DNA of 64,000 nucleotides from DAOULY01 sp034414595 (GTDB lineage: Bacteria > Chloroflexota > Dehalococcoidia > SZUA-161 > JAUWZY01). Both the position numbers and the translations under genes were made by a program. The stretch covers positions 1 through 64,000 of the forward strand of contig DAOULY010000004.1 in NCBI GenBank assembly GCA_034414595.1, given 5' to 3'. Within the stretch, counting starts at the first letter, position 1. Each line of letters opens with the position of its first letter. Of the stretch, positions 9,447-16,690 are shown piece after piece. The notes beneath the pieces are model-generated. The model saw nothing but the letters and a program-made list of their open reading frames with translations, did no database searches and was not told the origin of the DNA.

Positions 9447-9466
9447 GTTGAAATGGGAAATCCCGG
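9447..9466 (+). promoter_or_regulatory. GGGAAATCCC repeat element (copy 1 of 3)
   Basis: GTTGAAATGGGAAATCCCGG with an inverted GGGAA/ATCCC core, 73 bp upstream of the molybdopterin oxidoreductase. Near-identical 20-mers occur at 23420 and 27964 upstream of other genes. It is probably an operator overlapping a promoter. Confidence 0.5.
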
Positions 9467-9538
9467 ATACAGTCCTTTCCTTAGATTTTACTTAACTGAG
9501 AGTTTATTTAATTAAGTGGGCGACAAAAGGAGGCGATC

Positions 9539-11623
9539 ATGGCGGTTGCTGGTCAACAAGTGATTAAGACCGTGTGTCAAGCATGCATATGCAGTTGTGG
9601 AATCAATGTATATTTAGAGGACGGCAAGGTAGTCAAAATAGATGGCATGCGAGAACATCCGGTGAATGAGGGCAGATTATGTCCCAAGGCTGCTGGCATC
9701 ATTGACTGGGTTTACCATCCGGACCGGCTTAGATACCCGATGAAGCGGGAGAACGGGGAGTGGAAGCGAATATCTTGGGATGAAGCACTGGACACTATAG
9801 CCGGTAAGCTGAAGGAAGTTAAGGAGAAATATGGAGCCAGGGCATTGGCTTGTTGCTTTGGCATGATATTTTTCGTCCAGGGAAGGATCGGTGCCCAGCT
9901 GGCGCGAAGATTCACCGATGTTTACGGCACACCCAATGTTTTCTCTGTAGATAGCATGTGCTATCGCGTGCGCACTGCGGCCTATATGCTGACCTTGGGC
10001 AAGAGGGTCGTGCCCGATCTCGATGTGGACAATTCTAACTGTATTGTGCTCTGGGGCCATAACCCAGAGGCATCAATTCCGCCTCTGGGCTGGCGTCTCA
10101 GCAAAGAAAGGCTAAGGGGAAAGAAGCTCATCGTGATCGACCCCAGATGCACCCCTTTGGCAAAGAGGGCTGACATCCATGTTCAACCCAGGCCAGGCAG
10201 CGATTGTGCCCTCGCTTTAGGCATGCTGAATGTAATCATAGCCAGAGGACTCTACGATAAGGAATTCGTCGATAAGTGGACCGTGGGCTTTGACAAGCTG
10301 GCGGAGCATGTCAAAAGCTATCCCCCGGAAGAGGTGGAGAAGATAACCTGGGTTCCAAGGAGCAAGATCGAGGAAATAGCTGAGGTTTATGCTACCAACA
10401 AGCCAGCCTGCATCGTCCAGGGCTGGAACGCACTGGATCAAACAACTGCGGGCTTCCATGCAGGCCGGGCTATTGCCATCCTGACTGCGATAACGGGGAA
10501 CTTCGATGTGCCTGGCGGCCTTATCGCTCATATCGAACCGCCATATCGACCTGCTAGGTTGCCGGAGAAAATGGAAGGCATGCCCTTGGGCATAGACAGT
10601 TTCCCTCTGCACTACCAGGCTATGGGCCGGGTTTTTGGCGAGGGGCAGGGGATGGTACTACCGGAAACCATATTGACAGGCAAACCCTACCCCATTAAAG
10701 CGATGGTCATCGCCGGCTCCAATCCAGCGCTTACCTGGCCTAACTCCAAGAAGATCGAGGAAGCGCTCAAAGAATTGGACTTCTTAGTAGTGATGGACCT
10801 CTTCTTAACTAAAACGGCAAAGCTCGCTCATTTAGTGCTCCCCGCGACTTCCTTCTTAGAGAGGGAGGAATGGCCTCACTTTCCTTTCTGTTTGGGCTTG
10901 CCTTATATCATGCTGCGCAAAAAAGTAATCGAAATCGAGGAATGTTGGCCCGACACCAGGTTCTGGTTAGAGTTGGCTAAAAGGATGGGATATCAGGATT
11001 ACTTCCCCTGGAGGGATGTGGAAGAGTATTTTGACTATATATTGGAGCCAGCGGGATTCACGGTGAAGCATCTCAGGGAAAATGAGCCTGCCGGGTTGTT
11101 TTACACCCCTATTGAATATAGGCGCTATGAGGTCGAAGGGTTGCCAACGCCTTCGGGAAAGGTTGAACTTTATTGTGAAACTTTAGAGAAAATAGGGTAT
11201 GAGCCAATGCCAGTCCATAAGGAGCCTCCGGAAAGCCCTATCAGCACTCCTGATATAGCTAAGGAATATCCCTTAATTTTAACCACCGGGGCCAGGATTG
11301 TAGAATTTACTCACTCGCAGTTCCGCAGTGTGCCCCGGTTGCGGCGGAGGTTTCCCGAAGCCTTGGCCGAAATGCACGTCGATACAGCAACCAAATATGG
11401 GATCGAGGATGGCGATGCAATCGCCGTGGAGACGAGAAGGGGTAGCATTGAGATCAAAGCTAAGGTCAGCGAGGATATCGTTCCCGGCGTGGTCAACATC
11501 TCTCATGGCTGGGAAGAGGCCAATGTCAATATCCTAACCGATGAAACACCAGCAAATACAGTCGGAGGTGACCCGGCTTTTAAGGGCTTATTGTGTAAAG
11601 TGCAGAAGAAAGCAAGCAAATGA
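9539..11623 (+). CDS. Molybdopterin oxidoreductase (DMSO reductase superfamily)
   Basis: A 694-aa cytoplasmic protein. The N-terminus carries a [4Fe-4S] motif (CQACICSC then C at about residue 48, with GRLCPKA). It contains the molybdopterin guanine dinucleotide-binding domains, a region VDSMCYRVRTA around residue 140 in which Cys is a candidate molybdenum ligand, and the C-terminal aspartate-decarboxylase-like domain (LILTTGARIVEFTHSQ and ISHGWEEANVN). The domain layout resembles acetylene hydratase, transhydroxylase and aldehyde-/formate-type members that work without a tightly coupled membrane subunit; the substrate cannot be fixed. No Tat signal. Strong Shine-Dalgarno AAAGGAGG. A repeated GGGAAATCCC element lies upstream. 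A ferredoxin gene lies convergent at 11737. Confidence 0.8.
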   Translation: MAVAGQQVIKTVCQACICSCGINVYLEDGKVVKIDGMREHPVNEGRLCPKAAGIIDWVYHPDRLRYPMKRENGEWKRISWDEALDTIAGKLKEVKEKYGARALACCFGMIFFVQGRIGAQLARRFTDVYGTPNVFSVDSMCYRVRTAAYMLTLGKRVVPDLDVDNSNCIVLWGHNPEASIPPLGWRLSKERLRGKKLIVIDPRCTPLAKRADIHVQPRPGSDCALALGMLNVIIARGLYDKEFVDKWTVGFDKLAEHVKSYPPEEVEKITWVPRSKIEEIAEVYATNKPACIVQGWNALDQTTAGFHAGRAIAILTAITGNFDVPGGLIAHIEPPYRPARLPEKMEGMPLGIDSFPLHYQAMGRVFGEGQGMVLPETILTGKPYPIKAMVIAGSNPALTWPNSKKIEEALKELDFLVVMDLFLTKTAKLAHLVLPATSFLEREEWPHFPFCLGLPYIMLRKKVIEIEECWPDTRFWLELAKRMGYQDYFPWRDVEEYFDYILEPAGFTVKHLRENEPAGLFYTPIEYRRYEVEGLPTPSGKVELYCETLEKIGYEPMPVHKEPPESPISTPDIAKEYPLILTTGARIVEFTHSQFRSVPRLRRRFPEALAEMHVDTATKYGIEDGDAIAVETRRGSIEIKAKVSEDIVPGVVNISHGWEEANVNILTDETPANTVGGDPAFKGLLCKVQKKASK

Positions 11624-11736
11624 TGGAGATTTCAGTCACCAGGCATTTGCTTCAGGAAGTTGGAGTGGACCTTACTCTCGCTGGGGTCCTTTTCTCGTAA
11701 ATCTCATAGGGGCCTTATCACATAGCGGGGTACACG

Positions 11737-11940
11737 CTATCCTTCGGCAACTATTTCGAAGGGGCAGCTAATAGCTCCGGTGGGGCATACAGCTTCACAT
11801 AAAGCGCAATAGTGGCATTCCTCGGTCTCGATTATGGTGACCATGTCGTCAATCAACACTAGGGATTGGCAGGAACACACAGTAACACAAAGGCCACAGC
11901 CATTGCACCTGTCACGGTCTATTATCGGCATTTCGGTCAC
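11737..11940 (-). CDS. Ferredoxin, 2[4Fe-4S]
   Basis: A 67-aa protein with two clusters: CNGCGLCVTVC (residues 11-21) and CHYCALCEAVCP (about 43-54), the classic bacterial ferredoxin fold. Start is GTG with GGAGG upstream. An operator palindrome (11992-12007) is 52 bp upstream, and the CRP/FNR regulator gene lies just behind it in the same orientation. It is a low-potential electron carrier; possible users are the molybdoenzyme next door or the Hdr/Nuo complexes elsewhere. It is probably a separate transcription unit because the operator lies between it and the regulator. Confidence 0.85.
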   Translation of the reverse strand: MTEMPIIDRDRCNGCGLCVTVCSCQSLVLIDDMVTIIETEECHYCALCEAVCPTGAISCPFEIVAEG

Positions 11941-11991
11941 CGCGAGCTACCTCCACTCAAGACTATGTTATAGCGACTACCTGTCATTGTC

Positions 11992-12007
11992 TGCGACCTT
12001 TGTCTCA
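11992..12007 (-). promoter_or_regulatory. CRP-like operator (copy 3 of 4)
   Basis: TGCGACCTTTGTCTCA, two differences from the consensus TGTGACTTTnGTCTCA, 52 bp upstream of the ferredoxin start and 11 bp beyond the stop of the regulator gene. Same orientation to the downstream gene as the other copies. Confidence 0.55.
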
Positions 12008-12017
12008 AACGCCGCCC

Positions 12018-12710
12018 TCATGAATATATCCCGCCAATCTCCTTGAGTGCTTCCTTGTCGGTAATCACAATGCGATGGCGGTCCATCCTGATGGCACCCT
12101 CTTCCTCCAGGGCCTTAAGCGACCTGCCCACCACCTCGCGGGCGGTGCCGATCATGGCTGCCATCTCCTGCTGTGTGAGCTTCTGCTTTACGCCGGCCCC
12201 TGCTGTCTCAGGCCCTCCGCCGTCCTGTGTATAGTCCAGCAAAAGCTTGGCCAATCTGGCGGTGACATGTCTGAAGGATAGGTCCTCCACCAGCAGCATG
12301 AGCTCCCGCAGCTTGCCAGCGAGGACCTCGATCACTCTGGCAGCGACTTCGGGATGTTGGCGCAAGATGGAATCGATACCATCCTTCTCTATCCCATATA
12401 GCTCGACCGGGCCTAAGGCCATGGCGCTGGCAGGGTTGGCTCCGCCGTCGAAGATGGGCACATCATTAAAGGATTCCCCGGGCCGGATCAGGCCGAGGAC
12501 TTGCTCCTTACCCTCAGCGGAGCTCTTGAATATCTTCACTACCCCGGAGACCACGAAGTACAGTGCCTGGGCCGGGTCCCCCTCCAATAGGATCAGATCA
12601 TCTCTTTCCGCCGATTTCTCGAAGACATACTGCTTGAGCGCTTCCAGCTCCTCGGGGCTCAAGCCGGAAAAGTAAGAGAGCGATTGCAACAGCTCTGTGC
12701 TGACGGTCAT
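12018..12710 (-). CDS. CRP/FNR family transcriptional regulator
   Basis: A 230-aa regulator: cyclic-nucleotide-binding-like domain (residues about 10-125; SGVVKIFKSSAEGKEQVLGLIRPGESF is the typical GExF region), a dimer helix (about 125-150), and a winged HTH (about 170-225) with recognition helix TAREVVGRSLKALEEEGAI. The REVVGR core is the same arrangement as Arg-Glu-x-Val-Gly-Arg of E. coli CRP, which reads TGTGA half-sites. It lacks the FNR N-terminal cysteines, so it is not obviously an Fe-S oxygen sensor; the effector is unknown. Four TGTGA...TCTCA sites lie within 4 kb. Shine-Dalgarno GAGAAGG before the ATG. No palindrome is seen at its own promoter. Confidence 0.88.
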   Translation of the reverse strand: MTVSTELLQSLSYFSGLSPEELEALKQYVFEKSAERDDLILLEGDPAQALYFVVSGVVKIFKSSAEGKEQVLGLIRPGESFNDVPIFDGGANPASAMALGPVELYGIEKDGIDSILRQHPEVAARVIEVLAGKLRELMLLVEDLSFRHVTARLAKLLLDYTQDGGGPETAGAGVKQKLTQQEMAAMIGTAREVVGRSLKALEEEGAIRMDRHRIVITDKEALKEIGGIYS

Positions 12711-12799
12711 CGCCTTCTCGCTGATGTTATCTCATCCACTATAAGCCAAGATTCGTCGGCTGTCCAGCCTTAAGCACTGCTCGCTGAGAGAGCGCAGCC

Positions 12800-12836
12800 A
12801 ATAATAAAGGCCCCGGTGAAAGTCATGGCCGGGGCC
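12800..12836 (-). terminator. Rho-independent terminator of the sulfur operon
   Basis: On the minus strand GGCCCCGG...CCGGGGCC (8-bp arms at 12829-12836 and 12809-12816) is followed by TTTATTATT. It lies just after the TusA-like gene that ends at 12863 and before the regulator gene, so it ends the six-gene operon. Confidence 0.75.
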
Positions 12837-12862
12837 GAGTTGAAATGGCTTGGTCTCTGACC

Positions 12863-13093
12863 CTATTTTGCTTTTCTTACATAGACCCGATACTGCCCGT
12901 CTTCTTCCTCAATCCCGAGGAACTCGTGCCCGGTAGTCTTACACCAGTTGGGGATGTCCTCTTTGATCCCGATGTCATCAGCCAGGAGCTCCAGTACCTG
13001 GCCCACTTCAAGCTCCCTGATCTTATTGGCTGTCTTGGCGATGGGTATCGGGCAATACAATCCGACGCAGTCTACGGTGACGTCTGCCTTCAT
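12863..13093 (-). CDS. TusA/SirA-like sulfur carrier protein
   Basis: A 76-aa protein with the TusA signature: DCVGLYCPIPIAKTANKIRELEVGQ, in which the CPIPI cysteine (about residue 14) is the persulfide-carrying residue. TusA-like proteins pass sulfane sulfur between enzymes for tRNA modification, molybdenum cofactor or sulfur oxidation. It is preceded by a DsrE-like gene in the same operon as IscU and the NifS-like gene, so it probably belongs to a sulfur-relay for cofactor assembly. Last gene before the terminator. Confidence 0.85.
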   Translation of the reverse strand: MKADVTVDCVGLYCPIPIAKTANKIRELEVGQVLELLADDIGIKEDIPNWCKTTGHEFLGIEEEDGQYRVYVRKAK

Positions 13094-13104
13094 CAGTCTA
13101 CCCC

Positions 13105-13584
13105 TTATATAAACAGGTTAATCTTTCCCTCACCGGCCTCAGCCAAATAAGTGGGCACCCCGGCAAAGCTATCGACCTCGGGGATGAAGTCCTCCTGGGA
13201 GAGGTCCATGATCCCCATGGTGGTGGTGCAGGCGATGAACTTGACCCCCATCTCCTTGGCCATGGCCATCATCTCCTCGACCGAGGGGGACTTGGCCTCT
13301 TTCATCAACTTTCCCATCATCCACTTGCCCAGGCCGAGCATGTGGAATTTGGACAAAGGTAACCTTTTAGAGCCACCTCTATTCATGAGATTGAGCATCT
13401 TCCTCATCAGGCCGCGGCTCTTCAACGGGCCATCATTCCTCTTTATCACGTTCAAGCCCCAGAACGTGAAGAACATGGTCACGTCCATGCCTGAAGAGGC
13501 TGCCCCGATGGCGAGGTTAAACGCTGCCAGGGCCTTATCCAGCTCCCCACTGAATAGAATTATGGTAAGCTTCTGCTCTGCCAC
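13105..13584 (-). CDS. DsrE/DsrF-like family protein
   Basis: A 159-aa protein of the DsrE-like (DrsE_2) family: TIILFSGELDKALAAFNLAIGAASSGM at the N-terminus, FFTFWGLNVI, and a central basic helix-rich insertion (residues about 65-115). The C-terminal motif KFIACTTTMGIMDL contains the likely sulfur-binding Cys. Relatives transfer sulfur together with TusA-type carriers. It lies 11 bp upstream of the TusA-like gene. Conserved operon with IscU and NifS-like genes supports a sulfur delivery role. A weak alternative is a membrane-associated sulfur-transfer protein; no transmembrane helix is seen. Confidence 0.8.
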   Translation of the reverse strand: MAEQKLTIILFSGELDKALAAFNLAIGAASSGMDVTMFFTFWGLNVIKRNDGPLKSRGLMRKMLNLMNRGGSKRLPLSKFHMLGLGKWMMGKLMKEAKSPSVEEMMAMAKEMGVKFIACTTTMGIMDLSQEDFIPEVDSFAGVPTYLAEAGEGKINLFI

Positions 13585-13641
13585 GGTAAATCCCCCCTTT
13601 TACTTTCGCAAGCACAGCCGATGATAGATAGAGAATGGCTA

Positions 13642-13839
13642 CTATTCTATCGGGCCTCCACACTTGGGACAGACCGTGGCCTCTTTCTCCACCGCTATCT
13701 GGCACCTAGTGCAGTAACGCAGGGTGACACCACAAGGCTGGCAGAAAGGCAAAGGCGAAAACGATACTTCCTCTTCGCAGTAAGGGCAAAGGCATTTCAG
13801 CTGCCCCTTTTCCATCTGTGTCTCTTTTTTCTCGGTCAT
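13642..13839 (-). CDS. Small zinc-ribbon protein
   Basis: A 65-aa protein with four CxxC groups (CPYC, CQPC, CTRC and CPKC), the pattern of two stacked zinc ribbons. Its ATG overlaps the stop codon of iscU (4 bp), so it is translationally coupled. Function is not known; it could bind zinc or act as an Fe-S-assembly accessory, since it sits between IscU and DsrE-like genes. Confidence 0.7.
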   Translation of the reverse strand: MTEKKETQMEKGQLKCLCPYCEEEVSFSPLPFCQPCGVTLRYCTRCQIAVEKEATVCPKCGGPIE

Positions 13840-14255
13840 GACTTCTTCTCCTTCCCCCGCTTCGCTCTGGTCTGCTTCTTGCCTGCCTTTTTCTTTTGAT
13901 ATTCCTTAATGGCCTTGCCCAGGGCCTGGGCCCCTAAGTTGGAACAGTGGAACTTGTTCTTGGGCAGACCTCCCAGCTCATCGGCGACTACCCTGGGGGT
14001 AATAGCTAAGGCTTCTTCCAGGGTCTTGCCCATTGCCATCTCGCTTACTATGCTGGAAACAGCGATTGCCGCCCCGCAGCCGAAGGTCTTGAACTTGACA
14101 TCGCTGAGGCGGTTGTCATCGACCTTGATATAGAAGGTCATCATGTCGCCACAAACCGGGTTGCCTACCTCGCCGATGCCATCAGCGTCCTCGATCTCCC
14201 CGACATTGCGCGGGTTCATGAAGTGGTCCATCACCTTTTCGCTATACACTGGCAT
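13836..14255 (-). CDS. iscU: IscU-like iron-sulfur cluster scaffold
   Basis: A 139-aa IscU/NifU-N protein: MPVYSEKVMDHFMNPRNVGE at the N-terminus, NPVCGDMM (first Cys and the Asp), FGCGAAIAVSS (second Cys) and KFHCSNLGAQAL (third Cys), i.e. the three cluster-binding cysteines. It has a basic C-terminal tail (KKKAGKKQTRAKRGKEKKS) that is not standard. It starts 2 bp after the NifS-like gene. The partner NifS-like protein lacks its PLP lysine, so sulfur for this scaffold may come from another donor, possibly TusA/DsrE-like products or free sulfide. Confidence 0.92.
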   Translation of the reverse strand: MPVYSEKVMDHFMNPRNVGEIEDADGIGEVGNPVCGDMMTFYIKVDDNRLSDVKFKTFGCGAAIAVSSIVSEMAMGKTLEEALAITPRVVADELGGLPKNKFHCSNLGAQALGKAIKEYQKKKAGKKQTRAKRGKEKKS

Positions 14256-14256
14256 T

Positions 14257-15444
14257 TTATCGCTCTCCCTTCTGACCTTTTACGAATTTGGCATAAAGTG
14301 GTGACATCTGACGAAGCCTATCCACGATAGGTGGTAGCACCTCTATAACATGGTCCACATCGTCCTGGGAATTGTAAACGCCCAGGGTGAACAGTAGCGA
14401 GCCCTGAGCTATCTCAGAGGGAATCCCCATACCGGTGAGGACATGGGACGCCTTCAGTGCTCGGGAAGTACAGGCGGAACCGCTGGAGGCAGCGACTCCC
14501 TGGATGCTGAGCAGCATGAGCATGGCTTCGCCTTCTATAAACTCCACGCAGAAGCTGGCATTGCCGGGAAGTCGCTGGGTGGGATGGCCGGTGAGGATGG
14601 TGTGCTCGATCTTGGACGCCATCCCCTGGATCAGCCTGTCGCGCAATGGAGATACATGCTCGATGCGGGATATTAGGTCCTTCTCGGCCAGCTCGGCAGC
14701 CTTGCCCAGACCAACGATCGCGGGCACATTCTCAGTTCCCGCTCTGCGTCCTTCCTCCTGGACTCCGCCATCCAGATAGGGCATGATGCGCACCCCCTGG
14801 CGCAGCCAGAGGGCACCAACGCCCTTAGGCCCATAGAACTGATTGCCGGCCAGGCTGAGAGCGTCCACATTAAGCTCGGCGACATCGACAGGAATAGTAC
14901 CCACGGTGGCCACGGCATCGGTATGGAACAGGACCTCCGCCTCCTTTACCACCTTGGCGATTTCGCTGATGGGCTGGATGGTGCCCACCTCGCCGTTGGC
15001 ATGCATGATCGAGACCAGCACTGTGTCTTTTCTCAGGCTGCGAGCTACTTCCTCAGGGCTGACCAAGCCATGTTTGTCCACGGGGATCAACGTGACCTCA
15101 AAGCCCCATTTCTCCAGGGTTCGGGCCGAATGCAGCACTGAGAAGTGCTCGATGGAGGAGATGACTATGTGCTTCCCCTTGGCCTGCTGGGATAGGGCCA
15201 GCCCTTTCACCGCCATGTTATTGGCTTCGGTGCCGCTGCCGGTGAAAATGATCTCACCAGGCCGGGCACCGATCAGGTCAGCTACCGCGGCCCTGGCCTC
15301 CTCCAGCGCCTGTCTCGGTTCATCTCCCCAGCTATGGAGAGACTGGGGATTGCCGTAGACATCCTTCAAATAAGGCAGCATAGCCTCCAGCACTTCGGGT
15401 AACATTGGAGTTGTCGCCGCATTGTCCAGATAGACCTTAGTCAT
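14257..15444 (-). CDS. NifS/IscS-like protein lacking the PLP lysine
   Basis: A 395-aa class V aminotransferase-fold protein similar to cysteine desulfurases: LDNAATTPM, TGSGTEANNMA, SSIEHFSVLHSAR, HTDAVATVG, FYGPKGVGALW and the SGSACTSRAL loop with the catalytic Cys are present. But the motif normally reading S-x-H-K-x-Y-G-P-K-G has AGNQFYGPKG, so the Schiff-base lysine is Gln202 and the preceding His is Asn. The Gln that usually contacts PLP in HxDAxQ is Ala. The protein is therefore probably unable to bind PLP in the usual way. A PLP-lysine-less IscS paired with IscU is known in the archaeon Archaeoglobus fulgidus. ATG 15444 is chosen, with GGGAGAGG upstream. Confidence 0.85.
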   Translation of the reverse strand: MTKVYLDNAATTPMLPEVLEAMLPYLKDVYGNPQSLHSWGDEPRQALEEARAAVADLIGARPGEIIFTGSGTEANNMAVKGLALSQQAKGKHIVISSIEHFSVLHSARTLEKWGFEVTLIPVDKHGLVSPEEVARSLRKDTVLVSIMHANGEVGTIQPISEIAKVVKEAEVLFHTDAVATVGTIPVDVAELNVDALSLAGNQFYGPKGVGALWLRQGVRIMPYLDGGVQEEGRRAGTENVPAIVGLGKAAELAEKDLISRIEHVSPLRDRLIQGMASKIEHTILTGHPTQRLPGNASFCVEFIEGEAMLMLLSIQGVAASSGSACTSRALKASHVLTGMGIPSEIAQGSLLFTLGVYNSQDDVDHVIEVLPPIVDRLRQMSPLYAKFVKGQKGER

Positions 15445-15449
15445 CGTTA

Positions 15450-16070
15450 TCAACCTCTCCCTGGCCTCACCAAGTTTTGGCCAGCCAAAAAAGCCTCCTG
15501 CAATGCCGTTGCGTGTTGCTTTATCGCTCCTTTCTCATCGATGCTGCGGAAAAACAACCCCCCGGTGTAGTCGATCTCAAGCGTTTTGAAGAAGATCTTG
15601 ACCGTGGCCAGCGCTGGCTCGAAAAGTTTAGGGCCAGCGGTGCCACCAACGGAGAGGAAAAACCCGTTCCGCTCGCTCCCCGTTCCGAAGGTCACCGGGA
15701 GCTTGAGTACATATTTCAGCACCCATAACGCCTGGCAGCGATCGATCATGGCCTTGGTCTGAGCGGTCAGCCCCATAAAAAAGATGGGCGAGGCTAAGAT
15801 GAAGCGGTCTAACCCGCGCAGCTCTGTGTGAATCCACTGCATATCGTCTTCAACCACACAGCGCCCAGTTTTGAGGCAACCATCGCAGTGCCGGCAGGGC
15901 GCTATATTCAGGTCACGGAGGAATATGGCTTTGACCTCCGCACCTTCGCCAGCTGCTCCTCTCAACGCCTCTTCGAGCAGGAGATCGGTGTTGCCATCCT
16001 GCCTCGGGCTACCAGCGATGCCCAGCACCTTTATCTTCCTCTCCTGTCCTTGCTCCATACCATCGCTCAT
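15450..16070 (-). CDS. NADPH-dependent FMN reductase-family iron-sulfur flavoprotein
   Basis: A 206-aa flavodoxin-fold protein (from the ATG at 16070; ATG 16058 possible). KVLGIAGSPRQDGNT is the FMN-phosphate loop, and CRHCDGCLKTGRC (about residues 60-72) is the compact Cys motif of iron-sulfur flavoproteins of anaerobes that hold a [4Fe-4S] cluster. ASPIFFMGLTAQTKAMIDR is the second FMN loop. It reduces acceptors with electrons from ferredoxin or NAD(P)H. First gene of a six-gene operon (flavoprotein, NifS-like, IscU, zinc ribbon, DsrE-like, TusA-like) with tight spacing. Operator copy 4 lies 68 bp upstream. Confidence 0.8.
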   Translation of the reverse strand: MSDGMEQGQERKIKVLGIAGSPRQDGNTDLLLEEALRGAAGEGAEVKAIFLRDLNIAPCRHCDGCLKTGRCVVEDDMQWIHTELRGLDRFILASPIFFMGLTAQTKAMIDRCQALWVLKYVLKLPVTFGTGSERNGFFLSVGGTAGPKLFEPALATVKIFFKTLEIDYTGGLFFRSIDEKGAIKQHATALQEAFLAGQNLVRPGRG

Positions 16071-16137
16071 ACTACACTCTATACTGACGCCACGTCGGTG
16101 CTCAAAAACAAGATTACACCTGTTCCCATTATATATC

Positions 16138-16153
16138 TGTGACTTTGGTCTCA
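16138..16153 (-). promoter_or_regulatory. CRP-like operator (copy 4 of 4)
   Basis: TGTGACTTTGGTCTCA, matching the consensus exactly apart from the variable central base, 68 bp upstream of the flavoprotein-NifS-IscU operon, in the same orientation to the gene as the other three copies. Confidence 0.65.
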
Positions 16154-16198
16154 AAAACCGTCTTGGGATAGAAACGATAATAGGACGCTTGGGGCTTG

Positions 16199-16687
16199 CT
16201 AACCGCCCTTCGCCAGCTGTTCCTTGAGCGCCGAGAACTGCCTCACGTGAGCTCTTTCCTCGCCGATCACCTTGCCCACTACCTCTTGTTCCTGTTTGCG
16301 CACCAGCCCTCGCATCTCGGAGTAGAACAATATGGACTCCTTCTCCAAAGCTAAGGCAACATCGATAGCCTGGGTATCGCTGCTGATTGCCTCCGCTCCG
16401 GCACGGGCCATGGCCTCATCGCTGAAAATCCTGGAGTCGACCAAGGCCTTCAGATAGGGGGCGTAATCCTCGGCGTAGACTTCCGGCACCTGGTATCCCT
16501 CTAATGTGGGCAGTATCCCTTGAAAGGTGACCAGATGTTTACGCTCCTCGCCGGCGAGATAGTCATAGAGGGCTCGAACCTCAGCATTTCCCGTTGATCT
16601 GGCCAAGACATCGTAAAAAGCAATGCCGTTCCTTTCCATTCCGATAGCTATATCGACCAGTTCCTGACCGGAGAAAAATATGCCCAT
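16199..16687 (-). CDS. Ferritin-like/rubrerythrin-like diiron protein
   Basis: A 162-aa four-helix protein with two pairs of diiron-type motifs: GMERNGIAFYD and EERKHLVTF in the first half, ALEKESILFYSEMR and EERAHVRQF in the second half. Each has the ferritin-like Glu...ExxH pattern. There is no C-terminal rubredoxin domain, so it differs from classic rubrerythrin. Likely role: peroxide or oxidative-stress defence or iron handling, fitting its place after thioredoxin reductase and glutaredoxin in one operon. It is 3 bp from the reductase gene. Confidence 0.82.
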   Translation of the reverse strand: MGIFFSGQELVDIAIGMERNGIAFYDVLARSTGNAEVRALYDYLAGEERKHLVTFQGILPTLEGYQVPEVYAEDYAPYLKALVDSRIFSDEAMARAGAEAISSDTQAIDVALALEKESILFYSEMRGLVRKQEQEVVGKVIGEERAHVRQFSALKEQLAKGG

Positions 16688-16690
16688 CTC

